From NCBI RefSeq assembly GCF_000025985.1, contig NC_003228.3, forward strand, positions 3,906,001-3,970,000: DNA of 64,000 nt. Direction: 5' to 3'. Positions within the stretch are counted from its first letter, which is position 1. Each line of letters begins with the position of its first letter. The stretch is from Bacteroides fragilis NCTC 9343. Lineage in GTDB: Bacteria; Bacteroidota; Bacteroidia; Bacteroidales; Bacteroidaceae. This document shows, piece after piece, positions 1 through 8,268 of this stretch. The position numbers were made by a program, and so were the translations under genes. The notes beneath the pieces were generated by a model. That model worked only from the letters and a program-made list of their open reading frames with translations. It had not been told where the DNA came from and ran no database searches.

Positions 1-827
1 ACAAAGAAGATTGTAGAGACACTTCGAATAATATTAGAAACAGCAAGCTGAGCTTCTCCCAGTCGTTCAATAACCACGAAAAAAAGAAACCACGGAGCAA
101 CACTGATAAAGGCATGGAGCATACTCCATACGGAGAGGTGCCATAGCTCCACTAACAAACATTTGTCAAATATAAATTTTAGTCCAAAGTCTGTTCTATC
201 GATTTTCAGCCAAGTATAAACCATAATAATCAGAAGAGAAGCAGCTTCGGACAAAGAAGAAGCTATCGCTGCACCCGCTATTCCTCTATCAAGAACAAAA
301 ACAAACCAATAATTACAGGGAATATTTATTAGAACGGCTGCCAGTGCCGCCCATGACAAAGCATTGGTTCGGACAATACCAATATAAAAAGAACGAAATG
401 CCAGAAAGGGAAAAGAAAAAAGCAAACCGAAACATCTCCAATCCAGATAATCAATCACGGCACAATATATCTCAGAAGAGTGCACAAAATATCTCAAAAG
501 AAACGGAGAAAAAAAATAAGAAGAGAGGCTAAGCAAGATAGCAAGTACACATAGAAAGACTAACCCCTGAAAGAAAGTTCTGCCTGTTCCGGTATAATGT
601 CCCTTTCCATTGTACTGTCCAACCATCACTTGTACTCCCAAGCTAAAACCAAATCCTAACATATAAATAGCAAGATAATAAATACTGCCAAGAGCGGAAG
701 CGCCAAGTTCCACCTCACCAACATGCCCTAGAAAAACAGCATCGGTTATATTGATTAATTGTTCCATCAGAATGCTCAACATCACAGGATAGTTGATAAG
801 CCAAATTTGTCGATAAGTATAATTCAT
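1..827 (-). CDS. MATE-family efflux transporter, C-terminal part outside the window
   Basis: Reading the minus strand from an ATG at 827 gives an uninterrupted frame to the window edge, about 275 residues. It begins MNYTYRQIWLINYPVML and continues with EQLINITDAVFLGHVGEVELGASALG, which is the typical first-helix and early-loop signature of MATE (NorM/DinF-type) cation-coupled multidrug exporters. Several hydrophobic helices follow, including a YMLGFGFSLGVQVMVGQ segment of the kind seen in helix 2. A full MATE protein has about 440-460 residues and 12 helices, so roughly 40 percent lies beyond the left edge. The substrate cannot be told from sequence. The family is clear; the exact subfamily is inference. 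Confidence 0.88.
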   Translation of the reverse strand, partial: MNYTYRQIWLINYPVMLSILMEQLINITDAVFLGHVGEVELGASALGSIYYLAIYMLGFGFSLGVQVMVGQYNGKGHYTGTGRTFFQGLVFLCVLAILLSLSSYFFSPFLLRYFVHSSEIYCAVIDYLDWRCFGLLFSFPFLAFRSFYIGIVRTNALSWAALAAVLINIPCNYWFVFVLDRGIAGAAIASSLSEAASLLIIMVYTWLKIDRTDFGLKFIFDKCLLVELWHLSVWSMLHAFISVAPWFLFFVVIERLGEAQLAVSNIIRSVSTIFF

Positions 828-918
828 TGCTCAACTTTATGAATACTGCACATTTATGACACAAGGAAGATATCCTACCCAACAGTATCAACATGTACAT
901 AACTAATAAATAAATAGA

Positions 919-1018
919 TATGAAACTCAGGGAGAGAAGCCGGGGCATCTATCCTATAGCTGAATAATTTTATTTAGAAAAAATTATTCGTCGAGCTTAG
1001 CTATATACAAAGTTTCAT
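919..1018. repeat. Nested inverted repeats upstream of the MATE gene
   Basis: The 308-bp gap between the MATE start and the cupin gene holds three nested inverted pairs: ATGAAACT (920-927) with AGTTTCAT (1011-1018), TATAGCT (955-961) with AGCTATA (999-1005), and AATAATTTT (963-971) with AAAATTATT (980-988). Together they could form a long interrupted hairpin. There is no T-run typical of a terminator on either side. It might be a degraded mobile repeat or a regulatory cruciform; I cannot assign a role. Confidence 0.5.
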
Positions 1019-1135
1019 GTAGGAGATTAATGACTTAATGATGAATACGGAACAAAAGTATAAAAAAGAAGCGGATAAACAATTTTTTCCCTCAAACGTT
1101 TTATTCTCACATAGAATGAAAAAACAAATAAGAAT

Positions 1136-1462
1136 ATGGAACAGTCATTCAAAAAGGGAATTGTACTCCATCTAGCCTCATTAGTAGAATATTCTGAAGG
1201 TGGAATTATCAGTAAGCAGTTAATCAAAAGCCCTGCCGGAAACATTACTTTATTCTCATTCGACAAAGGCGAAGGACTTAGCGAACACAGTGCTCCATTC
1301 GATGCTTTAGTACAGGTATTGGAAGGATCTGCGAATATTGTTGTAAATGGACAAGTTTTTACGGTAAATGCAGGAGAAAGTATTGTATTTCCGGCTAATG
1401 CGCCGCATGCATTGACAGCTATTGAAAGATTTAAAATGTTACTGACAATGATTAAAGAGTAG
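1136..1462 (+). CDS. Small cupin-domain protein
   Basis: This 108-residue protein is a single cupin barrel. The region GLSEHSAPFDALVQVLEGSA (about 65-84) matches the first cupin motif and INAG/FPANAPHAL (about 97-107) the second; the metal ligands would be His and Glu in the first motif and His in the second. Stand-alone cupins of this size in Bacteroides are usually of unknown substrate. There is no signal peptide, so it should be cytosolic. It lies alone between the MATE gene (opposite strand) and ung. No function is assigned beyond the fold. Confidence 0.8.
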   Translation: MEQSFKKGIVLHLASLVEYSEGGIISKQLIKSPAGNITLFSFDKGEGLSEHSAPFDALVQVLEGSANIVVNGQVFTVNAGESIVFPANAPHALTAIERFKMLLTMIKE

Positions 1463-1536
1463 AATCCTCTGATACAACATTCTGGATTGAGATAGAAGAA
1501 TAATGTATTAGGTAAGTTTATTCTTGATTTTTTTAA

Positions 1537-1544
1537 TATCTTTG
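1537..1544 (+). promoter_or_regulatory. Bacteroides -7 box for ung
   Basis: TATCTTTG, a perfect match to the Bacteroides TAnnTTTG -7 element, ends 26 nt before the ung start codon. A clear -33 TTTG is not present at 19-21 nt spacing. Confidence 0.55.
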
Positions 1545-1570
1545 TTGAAATCAAATCTTACCTCAATACG

Positions 1571-2233
1571 ATGAATGTCAAAATAGAAAGTAGCTGGCAA
1601 CAGCGCCTGCAAGAAGAGTTCGATAAACCCTATTTCGAAAAATTAGTGAACTTTGTCAAGAATGAATACGGGAAGGCACATATACTTCCACCCGGACATC
1701 AAATTTTTCATGTATTCAATTCATGTCCTTTTCAGAATGTAAAGGTAGTCATTTTAGGTCAAGATCCATATCCTAATCCGGGACAATATTATGGTATATG
1801 TTTTTCCGTACCGGACGGTGTCGCTATTCCCGGTTCACTTTCCAACATTTTTAAAGAGATACATCAGGATCTAGGCAAGCCGCTTCCCAATTCGGGTAAT
1901 CTGGATAGGTGGGTCAAACAAGGAGTATTCCCCATGAATTCCGTACTTACCGTACGAGCTCACGAAACAGGTTCACACCGTAATATAGGATGGGAAACTT
2001 TCACCGACGCAGTCATCAAAAAATTAAGTGAAGAACGTGAAAACCTGGTATTCATGTTATGGGGATCATATGCCAAAGAAAAAGCATCACTAATCGATAC
2101 CGATAAACATTTAATATTAACCGCCGTACACCCTTCTCCCCGATCCGCCGATTATGGATTTTTCGGTTGCAAACATTTCAGTAAAGCCAATACCTTTTTA
2201 CGAAGCAGAGGCATAGAAGAAATTGACTGGTAG
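1571..2233 (+). CDS. ung: Uracil-DNA glycosylase, family 1
   Basis: This 220-residue enzyme removes uracil from DNA by cleaving the N-glycosidic bond, the first step of base excision repair. The water-activating loop GQDPYP is at 63-68 (catalytic Asp65), the uracil-stacking Phe is in GICFSV (Phe78), the Asn123 of MNSVLTV reads uracil, and HPSP at 187-190 supplies catalytic His187. The numbering agrees closely with E. coli Ung and the length is normal for the family. It is monocistronic, with its own TAnnTTTG promoter box just upstream. The assignment is secure. Confidence 0.97.
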   Translation: MNVKIESSWQQRLQEEFDKPYFEKLVNFVKNEYGKAHILPPGHQIFHVFNSCPFQNVKVVILGQDPYPNPGQYYGICFSVPDGVAIPGSLSNIFKEIHQDLGKPLPNSGNLDRWVKQGVFPMNSVLTVRAHETGSHRNIGWETFTDAVIKKLSEERENLVFMLWGSYAKEKASLIDTDKHLILTAVHPSPRSADYGFFGCKHFSKANTFLRSRGIEEIDW

Positions 2234-2286
2234 CATTTTTATTTGCATTCAGCAACATCGGACAAGTGCCCTCTTTCTTTTCACCC

Positions 2287-2294
2287 TATCTTTG
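2287..2294 (+). promoter_or_regulatory. Bacteroides -7 box for the AraC/GyrI-like regulator
   Basis: TATCTTTG matches TAnnTTTG and lies 24 nt before the start codon at 2319. The -33 region is poor, as often happens for regulated promoters. Confidence 0.5.
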
Positions 2295-2318
2295 CAACAT
2301 TGAAATACCAATTGAATC

Positions 2319-3176
2319 ATGGAAGGAAAAAAGACAACGCAAGAAGAATATCAGAAGTGTGTAAATGCAGTAGTAGATTATATTAATCTCCACTTGGGTG
2401 AAGAAATTGACCTGAAATCATTGGCCAGAATTTCCCATTTCTCCCCCTTCTACTTTCACCGCATTATGAAAGCGTTTTTGGGTGAACCCATCGGTACCTT
2501 TATTGTCCGGACACGAACTGAAGCAGCGGCACGCCTATTACGTTATTCATCAACTTCCATATCCGATATTGCCTATCGGATCGGATATGCTTCTCCATCG
2601 TCTTTTTCCAAAATATTCAAACAAATGTATGGTATCTCTCCAACAGAATATCGTAATAATAAAAACTATGTAATTATGAAACCAGCAATTATTAAACCGG
2701 ATCTGGAATTGAAAAAGGAAATCAGAGAACTCCCCCAACGAAATGTAATTTATATCCGCCTCTTTGGTGATTATAAACTAAATGACTATGCAGGCACATG
2801 GATGCACCTCATTCAGTTTGTGAAAGAACAAAATCTTCCGATGGGAGACCCTTCTCCACTCTGTATCTACCATGATGACCCCAAAGTAACCCCAACCGAT
2901 AAACTTCGTACTGACGTATGTATGTTGTTACCATCAAATGCAAGGCCGAAAGGAAATGTAGGATTCAAGCAATTGCCTGCCGGACGTTATGCAACCTTCC
3001 TATACAAGGGTTCATACGATCAGTTGCAAGCCGTGTATGACACAATTTACGGCAAATATCTACCTGAAATGGAGTGTACACTAAGCGATGAACCAAGTGC
3101 TGAAAGGTATCTTAATGATCCATCATGTACTCCTCCCGAAGAGTTATTAACCGAAATCTACATTCCAATCCGGTAA
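2319..3176 (+). CDS. AraC-family regulator with C-terminal GyrI-like ligand-binding domain
   Basis: The 285-residue protein starts with an AraC-type double helix-turn-helix (about 11-112; helices around EIDLKSLARISHFSPFYFHR and SISDIAYRIGYASPSSFSK). A GyrI-like/effector-binding domain follows (about 125-285, with FKQLPAGRYATFLYKGSYDQL near the middle). This order, DNA-binding first and GyrI domain second, is that of Rob/SoxS-related regulators such as Bacillus BmrR-like sensors of drugs or small cations. In those families the GyrI fold binds hydrophobic ligands. The target genes are not evident: neighbours are ung upstream on the same strand and a fimbrillin-like lipoprotein downstream after 280 bp. 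Confidence 0.9.
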   Translation: MEGKKTTQEEYQKCVNAVVDYINLHLGEEIDLKSLARISHFSPFYFHRIMKAFLGEPIGTFIVRTRTEAAARLLRYSSTSISDIAYRIGYASPSSFSKIFKQMYGISPTEYRNNKNYVIMKPAIIKPDLELKKEIRELPQRNVIYIRLFGDYKLNDYAGTWMHLIQFVKEQNLPMGDPSPLCIYHDDPKVTPTDKLRTDVCMLLPSNARPKGNVGFKQLPAGRYATFLYKGSYDQLQAVYDTIYGKYLPEMECTLSDEPSAERYLNDPSCTPPEELLTEIYIPIR

Positions 3177-3393
3177 ATCTTCAAAAGAATATAGGCAGGC
3201 AAGGCATTTTCTCCTCTTGCCGGCCTATTGGTACTACTGCAATAAATATATTCAATACAAATAATACATACTAATCTCTCCCCCAACTACCCTTTCTCTT
3301 ATATAATAATGTAAGCATCGTATCCAATTAAACAATTATTATATAAATTCAAAATATTATCGTAATTCATAGTAATAATTATATTAATAATAC

Positions 3394-3401
3394 TAGTTTT
3401 G
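3394..3401 (+). promoter_or_regulatory. Probable -7 box of the stand-alone fimbrillin/FISUMP gene
   Basis: TAGTTTTG fits TAnnTTTG and sits 55 nt before the start at 3457 in a very AT-rich intergenic region. No good -33 match was seen. Confidence 0.4.
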
Positions 3402-3456
3402 TTATCACATAAACCAAACGACTAAAAAGACAAATAAATAACCCCAAAACTAAATC

Positions 3457-5346
3457 ATGAAAAACAAGTCAATTGCATCTTTTATGATAAAAATCGTAAT
3501 GATGCCTCTACTCTTTACAATCTCATGTGTAAATGAAATTTCAGAAGATCCTGTAGATATTCCCGGAGAGATACCCATCCGTCTTTCTACACAAATTTTA
3601 TGTAACCACACACGTGCTATCAATAACGAATTTCAGGAAAAAGATGCCATCGGTCTGTATGTATTGACACAATTATCAACCATCAACCAGAAACGATACA
3701 TTGACAATATGCGTTTCACATGTTCCCAAGCAACCGGTTTCGAACCAGAAGAAACAATCTATTATCCCAAGGGAGACGGTAAATGTGATTTTATAAGTTA
3801 TTACCCTTTTCAAGAAACAGGTATTAACCAAGACCAAAGTATAATGCAAGTCCAAATACATACCGACCAAAGTTCTGTAAGCAAACACTCGCTCTCCGAC
3901 TTTATGATCGCTACAAACAGTGATATTACCCCCAGTCAAAATATGGTATCTATGGAATATAAACATAAACTCTGCAAACTGAAAATCACTATAAAACCAG
4001 CTCCGGGAGAAGATATAGATGAACTTTTAAATGACAATCCATCTCTATCATTAAATGGATTCCATTCGGACGCATCATATGATTTTCTCACAGATCGATT
4101 CGAGCCATCGGGACAAACAATTAGTGTCACACCTCATGGAGAATGGAAAATAGAGAATAACGCTCTGACAGGCAAAGAAGTCATATTAATACCCGAAAAA
4201 ATAGAATCTGACAATCACTATATAAATATAGATATAAACGGTAAAAGCTATAGTTGTCCATTTCCTGATAATTTTCAATTAGCCAGTGAAAAAAATTGTT
4301 CTATAGCCATTATTTATAAATCATCCGAAGGTATCCAAATCAACAATTTCGATCATAGCATTACAGACTGGACAGAAGGGGATTCCGGTGAAACGACAGC
4401 CCAGGAAACATCAGGCGTAATTCATCTCTCAGCTCTAAAATTCAGTAAAAGTAACGTTTATAAGGCAATTAATGAAGGAACTCAGGTAGCTGAAATATGT
4501 AAAGAGTATCTTTTAGCTGATAACATCGACGCACAAGCCATTGTCGTCTATCCCGTCCTAAACGGAGCAACAGATCTGAATAACGGAACAGTAATTTGTT
4601 TACTTGACGAACCAGCATCCATTCATGGAGGTAAAGTCTCTTGGAACAAAGTTAATAACGCATTAGACTACACGCCAGGCAATCAAAGCATCATCAGCGA
4701 CTTCTATATAACCCAAGACAACTCAATATCAATTTCTAAGCCGGAAAACCCTCTACCGGTGCGATTACAAGAAGAGGTCTTGACAGATATACGAAATACG
4801 GAAACCCAAACTTACCCTATAGTCAAAATAGGAATCCAATATTGGATGGGACGTAGTCTAGAAGCGACACACTATACTGACGGTAAAGCAATTACTTTAA
4901 AAAAAGATTTTACAACAACAGCAGGCTATTACACCGGCAAATTTAAAGATGCACCTCAAGACTTTTACTTTTACAATTCAGAAGCTGTTATTTCAGGCAA
5001 GCTATCACCTCAAGGATGGAGTATTCCTACCGAAACCGAGTGGGAACTATTAAAGCAATATATAAACAACGATGCTTCTAAACTGAAATTCGGACCATGG
5101 TCGAGCGATGAAAATGGTGACAAGCTTCCCATACTAAACATTACGGGATTCAATGGAGTACCAGAAGGATATATTCTAAAAAGTAAGAACGGATATACCA
5201 ACGGCTTATATACGGTGGTATACTGGTCTACCAATTCATCTGGAAATCAAACAAACAGAGCAATCTATTTGCTGCATACCACAAATGAAATAAAAGATGG
5301 TAATATAACAGACAGAGCTCTTTCTGTCAGATGTATCCGTAAATAA
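3457..5346 (+). CDS. Fimbrillin-like lipoprotein with C-terminal FISUMP (Fib_succ_major) module
   Basis: The 629-residue product has a hydrophobic signal ending in a lipobox-like SC (about 23-24), so it should be a surface or outer-membrane lipoprotein. The N-terminal half resembles fimbrillin (Mfa-like) domains: it has the TRA-type processing motif (HTRAIN, about 51-56) and a YYPKGDGKCDFISYYPF segment typical of fimbrillin family proteins. The last 180 residues form a FISUMP/DUF1566-like module with the marks IGIQYWMGRSLEATHYTDG, WSIPTETEWELL and the terminal LSVRCIRK. Such two-part proteins are seen as tip or adhesin subunits of Bacteroides pili. No anchor or usher-like partner is adjacent; a small barrel protein follows 182 bp downstream, beyond a strong terminator. 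Confidence 0.75.
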   Translation: MKNKSIASFMIKIVMMPLLFTISCVNEISEDPVDIPGEIPIRLSTQILCNHTRAINNEFQEKDAIGLYVLTQLSTINQKRYIDNMRFTCSQATGFEPEETIYYPKGDGKCDFISYYPFQETGINQDQSIMQVQIHTDQSSVSKHSLSDFMIATNSDITPSQNMVSMEYKHKLCKLKITIKPAPGEDIDELLNDNPSLSLNGFHSDASYDFLTDRFEPSGQTISVTPHGEWKIENNALTGKEVILIPEKIESDNHYINIDINGKSYSCPFPDNFQLASEKNCSIAIIYKSSEGIQINNFDHSITDWTEGDSGETTAQETSGVIHLSALKFSKSNVYKAINEGTQVAEICKEYLLADNIDAQAIVVYPVLNGATDLNNGTVICLLDEPASIHGGKVSWNKVNNALDYTPGNQSIISDFYITQDNSISISKPENPLPVRLQEEVLTDIRNTETQTYPIVKIGIQYWMGRSLEATHYTDGKAITLKKDFTTTAGYYTGKFKDAPQDFYFYNSEAVISGKLSPQGWSIPTETEWELLKQYINNDASKLKFGPWSSDENGDKLPILNITGFNGVPEGYILKSKNGYTNGLYTVVYWSTNSSGNQTNRAIYLLHTTNEIKDGNITDRALSVRCIRK

Positions 5347-5369
5347 CAAGCATTTTGCATAGCATACAG

Positions 5370-5422
5370 AATCTAAAGTTTAGGTCAGTAACGGTGATAG
5401 CGATCTACCTAAACTTTAGATT
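5370..5422 (+). terminator. Intrinsic terminator after the fimbrillin/FISUMP gene
   Basis: A perfect 16-bp inverted repeat (AATCTAAAGTTTAGGT at 5370-5385 and its complement at 5407-5422) encloses a 21-nt loop and is followed by TTATATTTTAT. It lies 24 nt after the stop codon and can act on either strand. Confidence 0.85.
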
Positions 5423-5528
5423 TTATATTTTATCGTAAAATTATTCTTATCATCCGAATAGGGAATCTTCTTATTTTTTCTGTCTTTATAATCAAGAAAT
5501 CAATTATAAAACCAAAAACAGAAAACAT

Positions 5529-6128
5529 ATGCAGAAAGTACTCTTTATCACCACAATCCTACTTACATTATTCGCTCTTTCTATCCGTGCCGAACACAAT
5601 CCTCGAAAAAGGCCCGATGTATCTGCCCAATTCCAAACCGTCTCCGGTCACAGCATCAGTTTAAATGGCATCGGACTAGCCTATAGTTATGAATATGCTT
5701 TTGCCCCCAAAGGGACTATTATTTTTAGCGCAGGATCTTCTTATGCTTTTGGAAGAATACTACAGCTCAAAATGGAATCACTCCGCGAATTTCATATCGA
5801 CACCAAAGACTATCATTTAGTAACCGGAGATTTAGCCATAGAACCACGTTTTTATTATAACCTGAAGAAAAGACATCGCAATGGCAAACGTACTTGGGGC
5901 AATTCCGGCGGGTATTTATCTGTTAATTTCGGATATTCTTTTCCAATAACCATTACCAGTGGAGTGAAAGCAGCCCACATATATGTTATCACCCCCTATT
6001 GGGGATTCCGTCGCGTATGGAAGCATTTTCTATTCGATCTATCGGGTGGAGTCGGCTATATCGGATCCTCAAATGGAACTTCTGCCGTTTATCCGGGTTT
6101 AAGAATAGGTTTAGGATACAGATTCTGA
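5529..6128 (+). CDS. Small outer-membrane beta-barrel protein, unknown function
   Basis: A 199-residue protein with a clean signal peptide (hydrophobic residues 4-19, cleavage near IRA-EHN). The rest alternates polar and hydrophobic residues in strand-like blocks with many Gly and Tyr (for example GGYLSVNFGYSFPI and LFDLSGGVGYIGSS) and ends in YRF. A terminal Phe is the usual C-terminal signature of outer-membrane barrels. The size fits an 8-stranded barrel. I do not recognise a named family. It follows the fimbrillin/FISUMP gene but a strong terminator separates them, so co-transcription is unlikely. Confidence 0.65.
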   Translation: MQKVLFITTILLTLFALSIRAEHNPRKRPDVSAQFQTVSGHSISLNGIGLAYSYEYAFAPKGTIIFSAGSSYAFGRILQLKMESLREFHIDTKDYHLVTGDLAIEPRFYYNLKKRHRNGKRTWGNSGGYLSVNFGYSFPITITSGVKAAHIYVITPYWGFRRVWKHFLFDLSGGVGYIGSSNGTSAVYPGLRIGLGYRF

Positions 6129-6172
6129 TCCTCCTATTTTAATTGTAGAATAAGCAACCAAAGTGTCTTATA

Positions 6173-6245
6173 CAAAAAATGGCTACTCATCCCGAGCAAC
6201 CAATCTTTTGTTAACCTTAAATCTAATACTTATGAAAAAAACACA
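6173..6245 (-). ncRNA. Paralogous small RNA gene, copy 1
   Basis: The minus strand carries a perfect promoter (TTTG-N19-TATATTTG), then about 70 nt ending in a hairpin (6181-6201, arms GGTTGCTC/GAGTAGCC) and a U-run (6174-6179). It contains no meaningful ORF. The same RNA, almost identical in the 50 nt before the hairpin, occurs again at about 9291 and 9728. The 5' end is estimated from the usual distance after the -7 box. I recall that multi-copy paralogous small RNAs have been reported in Bacteroides; membership of that family is inference. It lies downstream of the barrel gene, on the opposite strand. Confidence 0.8.
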
Positions 6246-6248
6246 ATA

Positions 6249-6369
6249 CAAATATACCGAATTTCAATCAATTAGCAAATATCAGATCAAAAATATTCCG
6301 TATTATAACACCGTTTAATATTCACGCCTATTTTGTTAATACTTCGCATTAAAAACGTTAACAATTAAC
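6249..6369 (-). promoter_or_regulatory. Promoter and phased upstream elements of small RNA copy 1
   Basis: On the minus strand the -7 box TATATTTG is at 6249-6256 and the -33 TTTG at 6276-6279, 19 nt apart. Further upstream, in plus-strand orientation, are GTTTAAT (from 6313), TTAAT (from 6336) and GTTAACAATTAAC (from 6357). Measured from the upstream edge of the -7 box these start at 57, 80 and 101 nt, matching the other two copies to within one base. Confidence 0.75.
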
Positions 6370-6373
6370 ACAT

Positions 6374-7102
6374 TCATTCACAATTCTCTTGTAACTCTAT
6401 AGCCTTTGGGAAAACAATATTGTTCTCCAAATGAATATGATGGTGCAAATTATCTTCAAACGTCCTCAACATCTCAAGTAGCAACCTATAACTACTACAA
6501 GCATCACCAGGTACCAGATATCCATGAGTTAACCCGGAAATCCTGCGAAAACGTTCTCCTTCGGCATCATGTTCGCTCATCATTACCGAAATAGGGCTAC
6601 TCACACTTCCACAATGGAAAGCCGGAATAGGACGATGTTGAGCCACCGCATCAAATAAATCATATATATAAGGAAACAAAACCATCTCCTCCTTAGTAAG
6701 ATGATTGTTCAAATCTATCCAGGATTCCTGAAACAGTTCACGCACTTCATAAAGTTCCGGGTGCTTTCCGGCATGTGCTTCACAAACCCTATCAAGCAAC
6801 TGGAGAATTTGCGGCCCCTGATAACGGATATTACGATGATGGAACTTCAAAATGTAATCTACTAATAAATCTATAGGCCAACTTTTAAAGTCAAGAGTTA
6901 AGGACTGTTCCGATTTTATTTGCTTCAATTCTTCAAGCAAACAATCTGCGTCTATCCCCATTTTCCCGCAAGCATCAGCCAGGGAAACATCTCCATTACA
7001 GCAAAAATCAATACCATACTTATTGAAGACCTTTGCATAATCAAAACAATCGGCTACAATTTGTCCAACCGCCATTAGTTTATAATCTTTCATAACTTTC
7101 AT
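6374..7102 (-). CDS. ric: Iron-sulfur cluster repair di-iron protein (RIC/YtfE/ScdA)
   Basis: The 242-residue protein has the N-terminal ScdA/DUF542 domain with the diagnostic double cysteine (GIDFCCNG, Cys34-Cys35). A hemerythrin-like four-helix domain follows, whose di-iron ligands are visible: HH at 88-89, HLTKEE at 134-139 (His134, Glu138), SEHDAEG (His178) and HIHLENNIVFPKA (His224, Glu226). In E. coli and Staphylococcus this family repairs Fe-S clusters damaged by nitric oxide or peroxide and can release NO from nitrosylated iron. The length is normal. It is cytosolic and appears monocistronic. In an anaerobe it would help survive host NO and oxygen. Confidence 0.95.
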   Translation of the reverse strand: MKVMKDYKLMAVGQIVADCFDYAKVFNKYGIDFCCNGDVSLADACGKMGIDADCLLEELKQIKSEQSLTLDFKSWPIDLLVDYILKFHHRNIRYQGPQILQLLDRVCEAHAGKHPELYEVRELFQESWIDLNNHLTKEEMVLFPYIYDLFDAVAQHRPIPAFHCGSVSSPISVMMSEHDAEGERFRRISGLTHGYLVPGDACSSYRLLLEMLRTFEDNLHHHIHLENNIVFPKAIELQENCE

Positions 7103-7215
7103 CTTTTATTATTCAGTGGGCAAAGGTCGGAAATGAGATACAAATAATTTGTAACCAATGTTACAGGATGGATTTTCTTTCGTTTTTTAAATAAATAGAG
7201 CGAGTACACCAAAGA

Positions 7216-7322
7216 GGATGTGTCAAAACCCGGATACGCCACAGATCAGCATCGTTAGTTATCAATAGATTAAGTTCACTTTGTGGAACCCTGTGTTACT
7301 CTGTAGTGAGTTATGACACACC
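7216..7322. repeat. MITE-like palindromic intergenic repeat, copy A
   Basis: It begins GGATGTGTCA (7216-7225) and ends with TGACACACC (7314-7322), which are inverted with respect to each other. The core CGTTAGTTATCAATAGATTA is shared almost exactly with the element at 63642-63768, and more weakly with the one at 59009-59142. It lies in the gap between ric and the MaoC gene, both on the minus strand, and carries no ORF. Confidence 0.75.
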
Positions 7323-7335
7323 TTCAGTACTACTC

Positions 7336-7800
7336 TCAATTAAAATAATACAAGAAGATAGCGATACCTTCAAGGGCTTTCTTTGGCTGATCTTTAATCT
7401 CAATCGCAAATTTAATCTCGGCTTTAGCCACACCACGCAGATTAGTCAAAGAATGGAGACTTGCTTTCAAACGTACACTTTGGCCTGACAATACAGCTTG
7501 TCCAAACTTCATCTTGTCCATACCATAATTGATCATCATCTTCAAATTATTGACCTCAATAATCTGATTCCATAAATGAGGAAGCAATGACAATGTCAAA
7601 TATCCGTGAACAATAGTGCTATGATAAGGACTCTCCACTTTAGCACGTTCCGTATCCACATGAATCCATTGATGATCCAATGTTGCATCAGCAAAAAGAT
7701 TGATACGTTCCTGAGAAACTTCCAGATAGTCAGAGACTCCAATCTGCTGACCTATCAACTTCTCAAAATCTTCATAAGAATTAATAATCACTTTATCCAT
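7336..7800 (-). CDS. MaoC-like (R)-specific enoyl-CoA hydratase
   Basis: A 154-residue single hot-dog domain protein of the MaoC dehydratase family. The hydratase-2 motif is clear: FADATLDHQWIHVDTERA (about 36-53, catalytic Asp and His in the DxxxxH pattern), followed by the conserved HGYLTLSLLP (about 63-72). Such proteins hydrate trans-2-enoyl-CoA to (R)-3-hydroxyacyl-CoA. A matching promoter box (CAAAGATA in plus orientation, 7833-7840) lies just upstream, so it need not depend on the two upstream genes. The fatty-acid or CoA substrate is not known. Confidence 0.88.
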   Translation of the reverse strand: MDKVIINSYEDFEKLIGQQIGVSDYLEVSQERINLFADATLDHQWIHVDTERAKVESPYHSTIVHGYLTLSLLPHLWNQIIEVNNLKMMINYGMDKMKFGQAVLSGQSVRLKASLHSLTNLRGVAKAEIKFAIEIKDQPKKALEGIAIFLYYFN

Positions 7801-7832
7801 ATTTCTTTATTTAAAAATGTACATCTTTGCCA

Positions 7833-7840
7833 CAAAGATA
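7833..7840 (-). promoter_or_regulatory. -7 box for the MaoC gene
   Basis: Minus-strand TATCTTTG, a perfect TAnnTTTG match, 32 nt before the start codon at 7800. Confidence 0.55.
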
Positions 7841-7863
7841 TATTTTTTTTAGATAAGTTAAAA

Positions 7864-8259
7864 TTAATCTGATCTTTTAGATTCTTCCGAAGAAAAACCA
7901 AACGGTTTTATACATGAATCTGCTTTCCCAAATATTCTATACCGATATTTCGAAACCAATAAATAGATCGCATCCCTCAGCTTAGCCGGAATAAGAATTA
8001 ATGGATAAAGACACTGCCAGAATCCCCCCAAATCTTTTAAAATATAGAGTATAGCTGTAGATTTGGAATAACAACGATTATTCCGAAAATAATAAAGAGT
8101 TTTATTAGTACTTTCAACAGTATATCGTTTCAAGAGGGATTTCCCCGTTTCGGACTGTAATGAAACAAAACGAAACAAGCCTTTTCTATCCCTCTTTACA
8201 ACAAATGTAACCGCACCATTGCAAAGGTTACATATACCATCGAAAAGTATAACATTCAT
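7864..8259 (-). CDS. DCC-family thiol-disulfide oxidoreductase (DUF393)
   Basis: The 131-residue protein opens with FDGICNLCNG, the D-x-x-C-x-x-C signature (Cys10, Cys13) that gives the DCC/DUF393 family its name. The later segment LSKYRYRIFGKADSC is also typical. The family has a thioredoxin-like redox motif but its partner proteins are unknown. It starts 9 bp after the lipoprotein gene that precedes it on the minus strand, so those two are likely co-transcribed. Confidence 0.88.
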   Translation of the reverse strand: MNVILFDGICNLCNGAVTFVVKRDRKGLFRFVSLQSETGKSLLKRYTVESTNKTLYYFRNNRCYSKSTAILYILKDLGGFWQCLYPLILIPAKLRDAIYLLVSKYRYRIFGKADSCIKPFGFSSEESKRSD

Positions 8260-8268
8260 TCTAATGTT

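Noticed and set aside
5370..5422. Recombination site or invertible promoter
   Set aside because: The perfect inverted repeat lies just after a stop codon with a T-rich tail and only a 21-nt loop; a terminator explains it fully.
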